Positions 43,113-50,747 are shown, numbered from the stretch's first letter. The stretch: DNA of 58,336 bases from Flavobacterium aquicola (GCF_003385115.1 NZ_QUNI01000019.1:1-58336); one strand, 5' to 3'. Numbers and translations are program-made. The notes: generated by a model not told the origin, from the letters alone.

Positions 43113-43160
43113 AATCTGCCAAATCTGCGTGAAAAAATTAGCACGCAGATTTGGCAGATT
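43113..43160. repeat. Perfect 19-bp inverted repeat
   Basis: AATCTGCCAAATCTGCGTG and its exact complement are separated by 10 nt; CACGCAGATTTTTTT follows immediately on the plus strand. It could terminate a plus-strand transcript covering the structured repeat just upstream, or be a member of the CGCAGATT repeat family that also appears near 40890-40990. Confidence 0.65.
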
Positions 43161-43244
43161 CACGCAGATTTTTTTATGATGATAAATAAACAAAAGGTTT
43201 TACTTCAAAATCAATGAATCGATGTGTTTTTAATAAAAAATAGC

Positions 43245-43276
43245 TTTGGTAACAAGCAACAATAAATGTAAATTTG
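43245..43276 (+). promoter_or_regulatory. leuS promoter
   Basis: TTTG (43245-43248) and TAAATTTG (43269-43276) are separated by 20 nt: a full match to the Bacteroidota -33/-7 consensus. It lies 67 nt upstream of the leuS ATG. Confidence 0.65.
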
Positions 43277-43343
43277 CCAACTGAAAAATAAGAGAAAAAA
43301 TCTCAGAAACTTAGTTACTCAGTAGCTTAGCAACTCCAACGAA

Positions 43344-46300
43344 ATGAAATACAATCCGAACGAAATAGAAGCCAAATGGCAAAAATACTGGGCTGATAAC
43401 AAAACTTTTAAAGCCGAAAACGATTCTGAAAAACCAAAGCATTATGTTTTGGATATGTTTCCGTATCCATCGGGGGCGGGTTTGCACGTGGGGCATCCGC
43501 TGGGGTACATTGCATCGGATGTGTATTCCCGTTTTAAAAGGTATCAGGGTTTTAATGTGTTGCACCCGATGGGGTATGACAGTTTTGGACTTCCGGCGGA
43601 GCAATATGCGATTCAGACCGGACAACGTCCTGAGGATACGACCCGTGTAAACATTGACGGTGGAGTGGACAAGGAAGGAAAAGTGATTGCGGGTTACAGA
43701 AAGCAGTTGGATAATATAGGATTTTCATTTGATTGGGATCGTGAAGTACGTACTTCGAATCCTGATTATTACAAACATACACAGTGGATTTTTATCCAAT
43801 TGTTCAATTCGTGGTACAATAAAGACAGTGACAAAGCCGAGGATATTTCGACTTTGACGGCTGTTTTCGAGAAAGAAGGAAATGCGAATGTAAATGCGGT
43901 TTGCGATGGTGCTATTGAAGCTTTTTCGGCTGGTGAATGGAACGCTTTCGCAAAAGAAACGCAGGAGAGTATTTTGTTGCAATATAGATTGACTTATTTG
44001 GCGGAAACCGAAGTAAACTGGTGTCCTGGATTGGGAACGGTTTTGGCTAATGATGAAATCGTAAACGGCGTTTCGGAACGTGGTGGATATCCTGTGATTC
44101 GTAAAAAAATGACGCAATGGAGTATGCGAATTTCTGCTTATGCGGAGCGTTTACTGCAAGGTTTGAATGATATTGATTGGAGTGAATCTATAAAAGAAAG
44201 CCAAAGGAATTGGATTGGAAAATCGGTTGGGGCGATGGTTTCTTTCAAAGTCGAAAGTCAAAAGTCGAAAGTCGAAAGTGAGCAACAATATATTGATGTG
44301 TTTACCACAAGACCTGATACAATTTTTGGTGTAACATTCATGACTCTAGCTCCAGAACACGAACTAGTTTCACAAATCACAACTCCAGAACAAAAAGCCG
44401 AAGTTGAAGCCTATATCGAAAAAACAGCAAAACGTTCCGAAAGAGAGCGTATGGCCGATGTAAAAACTATTTCGGGTGTGTTTACGGGAGCTTTTGCTGA
44501 GCATCCGTTTACGAAAGAGCCGATTCCGGTTTGGATTGGGGATTATGTTTTGGCGGGTTATGGAACCGGAGCTGTTATGGCGGTTCCTTGCGGTGACGAA
44601 AGAGATTATGCTTTTGCCAATTTCTTCAAAGGGCAGAACGGAATGCAGGAAATCAAAAATATTTTTGCGAATGTGGATATTTCGGAATCAGCGTATGGTT
44701 CGAAAGACAATGTAGAAATTGCTAATTCGGATTTTCTGAATGGTTTGAATTATAAAGAAGCGACCAAAAAAGTTATTGAAGAACTTGAAAAATTAGGTCA
44801 GGGAAAAGGTAAAACCAATTACCGTTTGCGTGATGCGGTTTTCTCCCGTCAAAGATATTGGGGTGAGCCATTCCCTGTATATTATGTGAATGGATTACCA
44901 CAAATGATTGATGCGCAACATTTGCCTATTATTTTGCCTGAAGTAGAGAAATACTTGCCAACCGAAGATGGATTGCCACCTCTCGGAAATTCTAATAAAT
45001 GGGCTTGGAACACAGTAACTAATGATGTTGATTTTAATGAAAAAATTGACAATAAAACCATTTTTCCTTTAGAATTAAACACCATGCCAGGTTGGGCTGG
45101 AAGTTCGTGGTATTGGATGCGTTATATGGATGCTGAAAATCCTAATGAATTTGCCAGCAAAGAAGCATTGAAATATTGGGAAAGCGTGGATTTATACATT
45201 GGCGGAAGCGAACACGCAACTGGACATTTGTTGTATTCCCGTTTCTGGAACAAATTCTTAAAAGACAAAGGTTTTGCACCAACCGAAGAACCATTCAAAA
45301 AACTGATTAATCAGGGGATGATTTTGGGACAAAGTGCTTTTGTGTATAGAGTTATTCCATCAATTTTGAGTGATGATAAAACAGAAATGCTTCGTAAAGG
45401 AAATGCTTTACCTCCTATATTTATTTCAAAGAATTTATTAGGGGATTTTGCAATTTCTAATGAAAAAAATGAGTTAAGATATTTTTTAAGAGATGAAAAA
45501 TCTGAAATTGTTTACAGTACAATTGAAAAACTAATTGAAAAACATTCAGGATTTTTAAAGAATATTGAAGGTTATGAAATAACATTTAATATACAATATC
45601 ATTTACCTGTCGATGTCAATTTGGTTAATACATCAGATGAACTAAATCTTGAAGGATATAAAAATTGGCGTCAAGAATATAAAGATGCTGAATTCATTTT
45701 AGAAAACGGAAAATACATCGTTGGTCGCGAAGTCGAAAAAATGTCAAAATCGAAATACAATGTCGTAACTCCAGATGATATTTGTGAAGAATATGGTGCC
45801 GATACCTTGCGTTTATACGAAATGTTTTTAGGACCATTGGAACAGGCAAAACCTTGGAACACTGCTGGAATTTCGGGAGTGTTTGGTTTCCTTAAAAAAT
45901 TATGGAGATTGTATTTTGATGACAACGGTTTAATCGTAAACAACGACGAACCAACAAAAGACAACCTAAAATCATTGCACAAAACCATCAAAAAAGTAGC
46001 GGATGATATTGAGAGTTTCTCTTTCAATACTTCGGTTTCGCAGTTTATGATTTGTGTAAATGAATTGTCTTCGCAAAATTGTCATTCTCGTGCTATTCTA
46101 GAGCCGTTGGCGATTGTGATTTCGCCTTATGCACCACACATCGCCGAAGAACTGTGGTCGTTGTTAGGAAATACCGAATCAATTGCAACAGTTGCTTTCC
46201 CTGTTTTTGAAGCAAAACATTTGGTGGAATCGGAAAAAGAATATCCGGTTTCTTTCAACGGAAAAATGCGTTTCACCATCAAATTGCCTTTGGATTTAAC

Positions 46301-46418
46301 CAAAGAACAAATTGAGGAAATCGTTATGAAAGACGAAAGAACCCAAAAACAACTCGACGGAAAAACACCAAACAAGGTGATTATCGTTCCGGGGAAAATT
46401 ATCAATTTGGTTGGGTAA
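43344..46418 (+). CDS. leuS: Leucyl-tRNA synthetase with extra insertions
   Basis: Charges tRNA-Leu and edits mischarged products. A class I enzyme of 1,024 residues, longer than the usual 850-950. The HIGH motif is HVGH (48-51) in YPSGAGLHVGHPLGY; KMSKS is at 799-803. The CP1 editing domain (about 300-480) includes FTTRPDTIFGVTFM and GTGAVMAVP. Two oddities are visible. About residues 302-313 (KVESQKSKVESE) are encoded by a microsatellite-like tract. About residues 671-750 form an ~80-residue AT-rich insertion between QSAFVYRV and HLPVDVNLV, in the leucine-specific region before KMSKS. Both stay in frame and catalytic motifs are kept, so it should be functional. Confidence 0.95.
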   Translation: MKYNPNEIEAKWQKYWADNKTFKAENDSEKPKHYVLDMFPYPSGAGLHVGHPLGYIASDVYSRFKRYQGFNVLHPMGYDSFGLPAEQYAIQTGQRPEDTTRVNIDGGVDKEGKVIAGYRKQLDNIGFSFDWDREVRTSNPDYYKHTQWIFIQLFNSWYNKDSDKAEDISTLTAVFEKEGNANVNAVCDGAIEAFSAGEWNAFAKETQESILLQYRLTYLAETEVNWCPGLGTVLANDEIVNGVSERGGYPVIRKKMTQWSMRISAYAERLLQGLNDIDWSESIKESQRNWIGKSVGAMVSFKVESQKSKVESEQQYIDVFTTRPDTIFGVTFMTLAPEHELVSQITTPEQKAEVEAYIEKTAKRSERERMADVKTISGVFTGAFAEHPFTKEPIPVWIGDYVLAGYGTGAVMAVPCGDERDYAFANFFKGQNGMQEIKNIFANVDISESAYGSKDNVEIANSDFLNGLNYKEATKKVIEELEKLGQGKGKTNYRLRDAVFSRQRYWGEPFPVYYVNGLPQMIDAQHLPIILPEVEKYLPTEDGLPPLGNSNKWAWNTVTNDVDFNEKIDNKTIFPLELNTMPGWAGSSWYWMRYMDAENPNEFASKEALKYWESVDLYIGGSEHATGHLLYSRFWNKFLKDKGFAPTEEPFKKLINQGMILGQSAFVYRVIPSILSDDKTEMLRKGNALPPIFISKNLLGDFAISNEKNELRYFLRDEKSEIVYSTIEKLIEKHSGFLKNIEGYEITFNIQYHLPVDVNLVNTSDELNLEGYKNWRQEYKDAEFILENGKYIVGREVEKMSKSKYNVVTPDDICEEYGADTLRLYEMFLGPLEQAKPWNTAGISGVFGFLKKLWRLYFDDNGLIVNNDEPTKDNLKSLHKTIKKVADDIESFSFNTSVSQFMICVNELSSQNCHSRAILEPLAIVISPYAPHIAEELWSLLGNTESIATVAFPVFEAKHLVESEKEYPVSFNGKMRFTIKLPLDLTKEQIEEIVMKDERTQKQLDGKTPNKVIIVPGKIINLVG
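44246..44280 (+). repeat. Short tandem repeat inside leuS
   Basis: The decamer-like phrase AAAGTCGAAAGTC, with a variant AAAGTCAAAAGTC, repeats about three times in frame. It adds Lys/Val/Glu/Ser residues at the entrance of the editing domain. Similar GTCGAAAGTC tracts are typical of intergenic DNA in this group, so a repeat appears to have entered or expanded in a coding region. Confidence 0.65.
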
Positions 46419-46461
46419 CATTCGTGTCGTAGAGACGCACGTACAGGGTGCAAATTGTATT

Positions 46462-46489
46462 GTAGAGATGCACTGCAGTGCGTCTCTAC
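46462..46489. repeat. REP-like palindrome 1
   Basis: A 28-nt near-perfect palindrome centred on CACTGCAGTG, with outer arms GTAGAGATG and CGTCTCTAC (one G-T pair). A half copy, GTAGAGACGCAC, lies at 46429-46440. These share the GTAGAGA(C/T)GCAC core with the palindrome at 46559. Confidence 0.7.
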
Positions 46490-46558
46490 TGTTATACGTT
46501 TGTACAATACGTAACAGTGATTTGTAGAGATACACGTTGCGTTTGAATGCAGATATTG

Positions 46559-46586
46559 GTAGAGATGCACTGCAGTGCATCTTTAC
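46559..46586. repeat. REP-like palindrome 2
   Basis: A second 28-nt palindrome with the same CACTGCAGTG centre and arms GTAGAGATG / CATCTTTAC. Around it, ATACACGTT (46530-46538) and AACGTGTAT (46589-46597) form outer arms, so the whole can fold as a larger hairpin. Confidence 0.7.
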
Positions 46587-46624
46587 ATAACGTGTATCAT
46601 TACGTTCAAATATCCAAAAAAAAT

Positions 46625-46662
46625 AAAATCCAAATTCCAAATAACATTGGAATTTGGATTTT
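46625..46662 (+). terminator. leuS terminator
   Basis: A perfect 16-bp stem (AAAATCCAAATTCCAA / TTGGAATTTGGATTTT) with a 6-nt loop runs into TTTTTT. It has the AATCCAAATT core also seen at 48856-48895 and 49926-49963. Confidence 0.9.
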
Positions 46663-46719
46663 TTTTGCCCTGATTTTACTGGGGTTTAGAAAGAATATTT
46701 ATTTTTTTTTAATTTTTTT

Positions 46720-46744
46720 TGTAACATTTTAATAGTTGCCGTAT
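46720..46744 (+). promoter_or_regulatory. Candidate ECF-type promoter of the hydrolase/sigma operon
   Basis: TGTAAC (46720-46725) and CGTAT (46740-46744), 14 nt apart, resemble ECF -35 (xAAC) and -10 (CGTx) elements, 45 nt upstream of the hydrolase start. Spacing is a little short. If right, the ECF factor encoded in the operon may regulate itself. Confidence 0.35.
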
Positions 46745-46788
46745 CCAAAGGCAGGATCCGATTAATTAACAATTTAAAACTATTAAAA

Positions 46789-47637
46789 ATGAAAAAATAT
46801 ATCTTCTTAGTTATCGCTTTATTGTTTTCGGCATTATGTGTAAATGTGTTTGCGCAAACAAAATCATATCCTTTTGAGGTTGTAAAATCAGGAAAAGAAA
46901 AACAATCTATTGTATTCTTGCCAGGATTTGCCAGTTCTGGAGATGTTTGGAATGACACAAAAGCCAATTTTGAAAAAGATTATACGTGTTATACTTTTAC
47001 AATGGCCGGTTTCGCAGGCGTTAAATCGCAGCCAAATGCTTCGTTCAAAAATTGGGAAACCGAAATTGTAAACTATATTAGAGCCAATAAAATAGAAAAA
47101 CCTATCATAGTAGGTCACAGCATGGGCGGAGGACTTGCATTAGCCATCGCTTCCGATTATCCGGATTTAATGAGTAAAATTGTTGTTGTTGATGCACTTC
47201 CTTGTCTGTCGGCTTTGAGAGATCCTTCTTTTAAATCGAAAGAAAACAACGACTGTTCATCAATAGTAAATCCAATAAACGCAATGTCTGAGGATGAATT
47301 TCTTCAGATGCAAAAAAGAAATATGGCTATGCTTTTGGCAGATCCTTCAAAGCAGGATGAAGCAATCAGCTGGAGCATGAAATCGGACAGAAAGACGTTT
47401 GGCGAAATGTACTGCGATTTTTCTAATACTGATTTGCGTGACAAAATAGCAGCGATAAAATGTCCTTCATTAATATTGCTGGAATTTGGTTTTTCGAATT
47501 ACAAAGAGCCTATCGAAGCACAGTATAAAAACTTAAAAACAGCCAGTTTTCAGTATTCAACCAAAGGATTGCACTTTATCATGTATGACGATAAAGAATG
47601 GTATATGGCACAACTGCATAATTTTATAAAATCATAA
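46789..47637 (+). CDS. Secreted alpha/beta-hydrolase
   Basis: A 282-residue alpha/beta-hydrolase with a signal peptide cleaved after NVFAQ, so it acts in the periplasm or outside. The oxyanion-hole strand is IVFLPGFASSGDVW, the nucleophile elbow is VGHSMGGGLA (Ser111), and the catalytic His is His262 in KGLHFIMYDD near the C terminus. The acid is probably in the LILLEFG segment, although the canonical Asp there is replaced by Glu. Substrate unknown. Its stop is 2 nt before the ECF sigma gene, so the two are co-transcribed, an unusual pairing. Confidence 0.85.
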   Translation: MKKYIFLVIALLFSALCVNVFAQTKSYPFEVVKSGKEKQSIVFLPGFASSGDVWNDTKANFEKDYTCYTFTMAGFAGVKSQPNASFKNWETEIVNYIRANKIEKPIIVGHSMGGGLALAIASDYPDLMSKIVVVDALPCLSALRDPSFKSKENNDCSSIVNPINAMSEDEFLQMQKRNMAMLLADPSKQDEAISWSMKSDRKTFGEMYCDFSNTDLRDKIAAIKCPSLILLEFGFSNYKEPIEAQYKNLKTASFQYSTKGLHFIMYDDKEWYMAQLHNFIKS

Positions 47638-47639
47638 GA

Positions 47640-48110
47640 ATGGAATTCGAAAATATTTATAAAACATATTGGGACAGAATATTCAGGCTTTGCATGGGTT
47701 TTGTCAATGATTATGATGCAGCTCAAGACTTGGCTCAGGAGACCTTTATAATTGTCTGGCAAAAATTAGACACTTTTAGAAACGAATCGGGCATAGGAAC
47801 CTGGATTTTCAGGATTGCTTCCAACAATTGTTTAAGGCAGATCGAGAAAGAGAAACGTTTCTCAAAATCGGAACTTCCCATTCATTTAAGCGAAGAAAAA
47901 CAGCCCTCATTAGAACCGCAGATTCAGTTTTTGTACAAATGCATAGCTGAATTGCCCGAAACGGAACGTATCATCATTTCACTGGAACTCGAAGATGTTA
48001 AACAGGCTGAAATAGCCAAAATCGTCGGCCTTTCTGAAGCCAATATCAGAGTGAAAATCCACAGAATAAAAGAAAAACTGACTCAAAAATTTAAAGAAAA
48101 TGGAAAATAA
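47640..48110 (+). CDS. ECF-type RNA polymerase sigma factor
   Basis: A 156-residue extracytoplasmic-function sigma factor. Region 2 covers about residues 5-72 (YWDRIFRLCMGFVNDYDAAQ, DLAQETFIIVWQKLDTF, TWIFRIASNNCL). Region 4 covers about 100-150 (LPETERIIISLELEDVKQAE and IAKIVGLSEANIRVKIHRIK, the helix-turn-helix). It directs transcription of a small, probably envelope-stress, regulon. The 3' end overlaps the downstream membrane-protein gene by 11 nt, as is typical of sigma/anti-sigma pairs. Confidence 0.93.
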   Translation: MEFENIYKTYWDRIFRLCMGFVNDYDAAQDLAQETFIIVWQKLDTFRNESGIGTWIFRIASNNCLRQIEKEKRFSKSELPIHLSEEKQPSLEPQIQFLYKCIAELPETERIIISLELEDVKQAEIAKIVGLSEANIRVKIHRIKEKLTQKFKENGK

Positions 48111-48699
48111 TATAGATTTCAAAAACTTATGGAAACAGCAGTCTGTAAGTCCCCCAAATATGGAAGAATTGCTTTCTAAAGTAAAGCATTTCAAGAGCGT
48201 AAGCATGCGAAAATTAGTGATAACAAATGTACTTCTTATAGCAACAAGTTTCTTTATAGGTTTTATATGGTATCGTTATCAGCCGGAGTTAATATCAACC
48301 AAAATCGGGATCGTTTTAATCATTTTTGCAATGGTCCTTTATTTATTCGTTTATAACAAATTAATCACATTTTATAAAACTATTGACGACAATCAAAGCA
48401 ATAGCGAATACCTGCAGAAATTAATTTCAATTAAAGCAAAACAGCACTACCTGCAGTCCAGCGTATTGAGTCTTTATTTCATATTGCTTGGATCTGGACT
48501 CAGCTTGTATATGTACGAATATGCATCACGCATGACAATCCTTTGGGCGATTGTCGCTTATGCAGTAACGCTGGGCTGGATCGGTTTTACGTGGTTTTAT
48601 TTGAGACCGAAAGAAATCAAAAAAGAACAAAACAGAATCAATACCTTGATAGCCAAATTTGAAGCAGTAAATAATCAGCTGAATGCCGATGAAGAGTAA
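48100..48699 (+). CDS. Membrane protein, probable anti-sigma partner
   Basis: A 199-residue protein whose N-terminal cytosolic segment (NIDFKNLWKQQSVSPPNMEE, about 4-36) precedes four helices in two pairs (about 39-57, 66-85, 120-140 and 146-166). A charged coiled C terminus follows (KEIKKEQNRINTLIAKFEAV). No zinc-binding ZAS motif (HxxxCxxC) is seen. The 11-nt overlap with the ECF gene and the short N-terminal cytosolic part argue for an anti-sigma-type regulator, but this is context, not a recognised domain. Confidence 0.7.
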   Translation: MENNIDFKNLWKQQSVSPPNMEELLSKVKHFKSVSMRKLVITNVLLIATSFFIGFIWYRYQPELISTKIGIVLIIFAMVLYLFVYNKLITFYKTIDDNQSNSEYLQKLISIKAKQHYLQSSVLSLYFILLGSGLSLYMYEYASRMTILWAIVAYAVTLGWIGFTWFYLRPKEIKKEQNRINTLIAKFEAVNNQLNADEE

Positions 48700-48739
48700 T
48701 AAAATTTAGGAGCAGAAAGATTAGGCATTTTAGGAAGCA

Positions 48740-48812
48740 TCTGTCCCGCTTTCCATTACAATCTTGCGGGCTGAACCCCAGCCCACAAGGATTTCCACTT
48801 CAATCGGGGCTA
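48740..48812 (-). ncRNA. Structured repeat, candidate ncRNA, copy B
   Basis: On the minus strand it begins AGCCCCGAT and ends GCGGGACAGA. The central hairpin TTGTGGGCT-GGGGTTC-AGCCCGCAA differs from copy A in several stem positions, but both arms change together, so base pairing is kept. That is covariation visible within the window. It sits downstream of the ECF operon, antisense to it. Confidence 0.5.
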
Positions 48813-48855
48813 AAGAGAGAGATTTTGCTTTTTGGCTGTCATTTAAAAAAAATAC

Positions 48856-48895
48856 AAATCCCAAATTCCAATTTCACGATTGGAATTTGGGATTT
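48856..48895 (+). terminator. Strong intrinsic terminator
   Basis: A perfect 17-bp stem (AAATCCCAAATTCCAAT / ATTGGAATTTGGGATTT) with a 6-nt loop is followed by TTTTTG. It ends the hydrolase/ECF/anti-sigma operon. Its A-rich left flank would also allow termination on the minus strand. Confidence 0.85.
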
Positions 48896-48946
48896 TTTTG
48901 TGTAACAATTTTTACGGTTTTGTAACCAATATTAAAAACATAAAAA

Positions 48947-49132
48947 ATGAAAAAACACGAAGTTCATATTTTGAAAAAATCGGCTGGATTTTCCAGCATG
49001 AAAGACGAATTATCACGAGAAGTAGAAGTTTTCTTGAATACTAAGTCTGCGGAAGGCTATGAAGTTATCAATGTATCTTTTACGTACTATGAAGCTACGG
49101 AATTAATAGCCTTTATTACAATTTGTAAATAA
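48947..49132 (+). CDS. Small hypothetical protein (61 residues)
   Basis: A 61-residue basic/acidic mixed protein (MKKHEVHILKKSAGFSSMKD...). Its second half (EVEVFLNTKSAEGYEVINVS then FITICK) reads like DUF4177-type small proteins, in which an N-terminal strand, a helix with LN..A..GYEVI, and a closing strand make a compact fold. Upstream it has AAAACATAAAAAATG, a normal flavobacterial leader, and two TGTAAC phrases at 48901 and 48931. It is probably real; function unknown. Confidence 0.6.
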   Translation: MKKHEVHILKKSAGFSSMKDELSREVEVFLNTKSAEGYEVINVSFTYYEATELIAFITICK

Positions 49133-49223
49133 TTATAAAATGCCAAAATGACACAGTTACATTTTGGTTCAGATTTTGATGTTTAACTTGTAGATTTTAA
49201 ACATTAAATTAAAAACAAAAAAT

Positions 49224-49904
49224 ATGGGAATGAGTTATTTAATACTTGCGGGCGGTATTATGCTTGCAAGTTGGTTAGTGAGTTCTACACTAAAGAGCAA
49301 GTTTGAGTTTTATTCGAAACTGCATTTACAAAACGGAATGTCAGGCGCCGAAATTGCCGAAAAAATGCTCGCCGATCACGGAATACGTGACGTTCGCGTA
49401 ATTTCAACGCCAGGTCAATTGACAGACCATTACAATCCGGCTGACAAAACAGTTAATCTGAGCGAGGCAGTTTATAATCAAAGAAACGCAGCGGCTGCAG
49501 CAGTTGCAGCGCACGAATGCGGTCACGCGGTACAGCATGCCGTGGGTTATCAGTGGCTGACGATGCGTTCACAATTGGTGCCAATTGTTAATGTTGCATC
49601 TTCTTTCATGCAGTGGATTCTGTTAGCGGGAATCTTGATGATTAGAACTTTTCCGTCACTTTTATTGATAGGAATTGTGATTTTTGCAGTGACAACTTTG
49701 TTTTCTATAGTAACCTTGCCGGTAGAATATGACGCGAGTAACAGAGCTTTGGCTTGGTTAGAAAATAAAAGAATGCTAACACAGCAGGAGCATGCGGGAG
49801 CAAAAGATTCATTAAAATGGGCGGCCAGAACTTATGTGGTTGCTGCATTAGGTTCTATCGCTACTTTATTGTATTATGTTTCTATTTATATGAATAGGAG
49901 GTAA
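49224..49904 (+). CDS. Zinc-dependent membrane metallopeptidase (YugP type)
   Basis: A 226-residue integral membrane protease of the neutral zinc metallopeptidase/YugP group. An N-terminal helix (about 4-20) is followed by a cytosolic segment (GAEIAEKMLADHGIRDVRVI, PADKTVNLSEAVYNQR). The zinc site is AHECGHAVQH (His97, Glu98, His101), with the third ligand expected in the downstream EYDASNRAL segment (Glu/Asp). Two or three C-terminal helices complete it. It ends in a palindromic terminator and is transcribed alone. Substrates unknown. Confidence 0.9.
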   Translation: MGMSYLILAGGIMLASWLVSSTLKSKFEFYSKLHLQNGMSGAEIAEKMLADHGIRDVRVISTPGQLTDHYNPADKTVNLSEAVYNQRNAAAAAVAAHECGHAVQHAVGYQWLTMRSQLVPIVNVASSFMQWILLAGILMIRTFPSLLLIGIVIFAVTTLFSIVTLPVEYDASNRALAWLENKRMLTQQEHAGAKDSLKWAARTYVVAALGSIATLLYYVSIYMNRR

Positions 49905-49925
49905 GAAAGGAAATCTCAAATAAAA

Positions 49926-49963
49926 AAATCCAAATTTCAATAGTACTATTGAAATTTGGATTT
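49926..49963. terminator. Palindromic bidirectional terminator
   Basis: A perfect 38-nt palindrome (two 19-nt arms beginning AAATCCAAATTTCAATAGT) lies between the convergent metallopeptidase and hemD genes. It has A/T tracts on both sides and the same AATCCAAATT core as two other terminators in this window. Confidence 0.8.
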
Positions 49964-49984
49964 AAAATATTGTTTAAAATATAA

Positions 49985-50734
49985 CTATTTTGCTTTGTTA
50001 ACTTCGACGATGTATTTCTCTAAAGCCATTGTCATTGACGGTGTTCCTGGTGTCGGCGCCATAATGTCTACACGTAATCCGTGGTCAAGAGCTTCTTTTT
50101 GAGTAGTACTGCCAAAAACGGCTATTCGAGTATTGTTTTGTTCAAAATCAGGAAAATTTTTATATAATGATTTTATTCCTGTCGGACTGAAGAAAGCTAA
50201 AACATCATAATAAACATCTGCCAAATCAGATAAATCGCTCATCACAGTTTTGTAAAAAGTAGCTGGAGTCCAATCTACTTTTAAAGCATTTAATGTAACT
50301 GGGATGTCTGCGTTTAATTGGTCCGAAGCAGGAAGTAAGAACTTCTCGTCTTTGTACTTTTTTATCAAAGGTGATAAATCAGCAAAATCTTTTGGTCCAA
50401 CGTAAATTTTACGTTTTCTGTACACAACGTATTTTTGCAGGTAAAATGCAATCGCTTCAGATTGACAGAAGTATTTTAGTCCTTCAGGGATTTTATAACG
50501 CATTTCTTCTGCCACTCTAAAAAAATGATCTACACCATTTTTACTTGTCAATATAATAGCAGAATAATTGTTTAGATCAATTTTTTGAAGTCTAATTTCT
50601 TTCGCGCTTACTCCTTCTACGTGAATAAAAGGTCTGAAATCAATTTTTACTTTATGCTTTTGCTGCAGCTCAAAGTATGGAGAATTTTCCACTTTAGGTT
50701 CTGGTTGGGATACCAAAATTGTTTTCACTTTCAT
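49985..50734 (-). CDS. hemD: Uroporphyrinogen-III synthase
   Basis: Cyclises hydroxymethylbilane to uroporphyrinogen III in haem synthesis. A 249-residue protein with the two-domain HemD layout: KTILVSQPEPKVENSPYFEL, then YSAIILTSKNGVDHFFRVAE, and in the second half VLAFFSPTGIKSLYKNFPDF followed by RIAVFGSTTQKEALDHGLRV and PTPGTPSMTMALEKYI. Family sequence similarity is always low, but the TSKNGV and FFSPTG motifs with T/S-rich loops fit well. It lies 13 nt downstream of the DUF4271 gene, an arrangement typical of Bacteroidota. Confidence 0.9.
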   Translation of the reverse strand: MKVKTILVSQPEPKVENSPYFELQQKHKVKIDFRPFIHVEGVSAKEIRLQKIDLNNYSAIILTSKNGVDHFFRVAEEMRYKIPEGLKYFCQSEAIAFYLQKYVVYRKRKIYVGPKDFADLSPLIKKYKDEKFLLPASDQLNADIPVTLNALKVDWTPATFYKTVMSDLSDLADVYYDVLAFFSPTGIKSLYKNFPDFEQNNTRIAVFGSTTQKEALDHGLRVDIMAPTPGTPSMTMALEKYIVEVNKAK

Positions 50735-50747
50735 AATTTAATAATTT

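Larger units (their letters stand above)
42772..43343. other. Structured intergenic region of 572 bp
   Basis: This divergent gap between the ModE-like gene and leuS holds, in order, a long imperfect hairpin (42857-42922), one copy of a ~72-nt structured repeat (42967-43038), a perfect 19-bp inverted repeat (43113-43160) and the leuS promoter (43245-43276). No protein gene is convincing. Confidence 0.7.
46419..46788. other. Intergenic region of 370 bp with palindromic repeats
   Basis: After leuS come a cluster of REP-like palindromes (46429-46620), the leuS terminator (46625-46662) and the upstream region of the hydrolase/ECF operon with a candidate ECF promoter. No protein gene is supported. 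Confidence 0.65.

Noticed and set aside
43344..46418. leuS as a pseudogene because of its length and insertions.
   Set aside because: The frame is open throughout, HVGH and KMSKS are intact, and a strong promoter and terminator flank it.
46127..46570. A 147-codon minus-strand frame running from the leuS 3' end into the palindromes.
   Set aside because: It spans the REP-like palindromes and is antisense to a certain gene; the protein has no features.
46429..46620. Insertion-sequence ends around the palindromes after leuS.
   Set aside because: No transposase gene, no target-site duplication, and the palindromes are self-contained.
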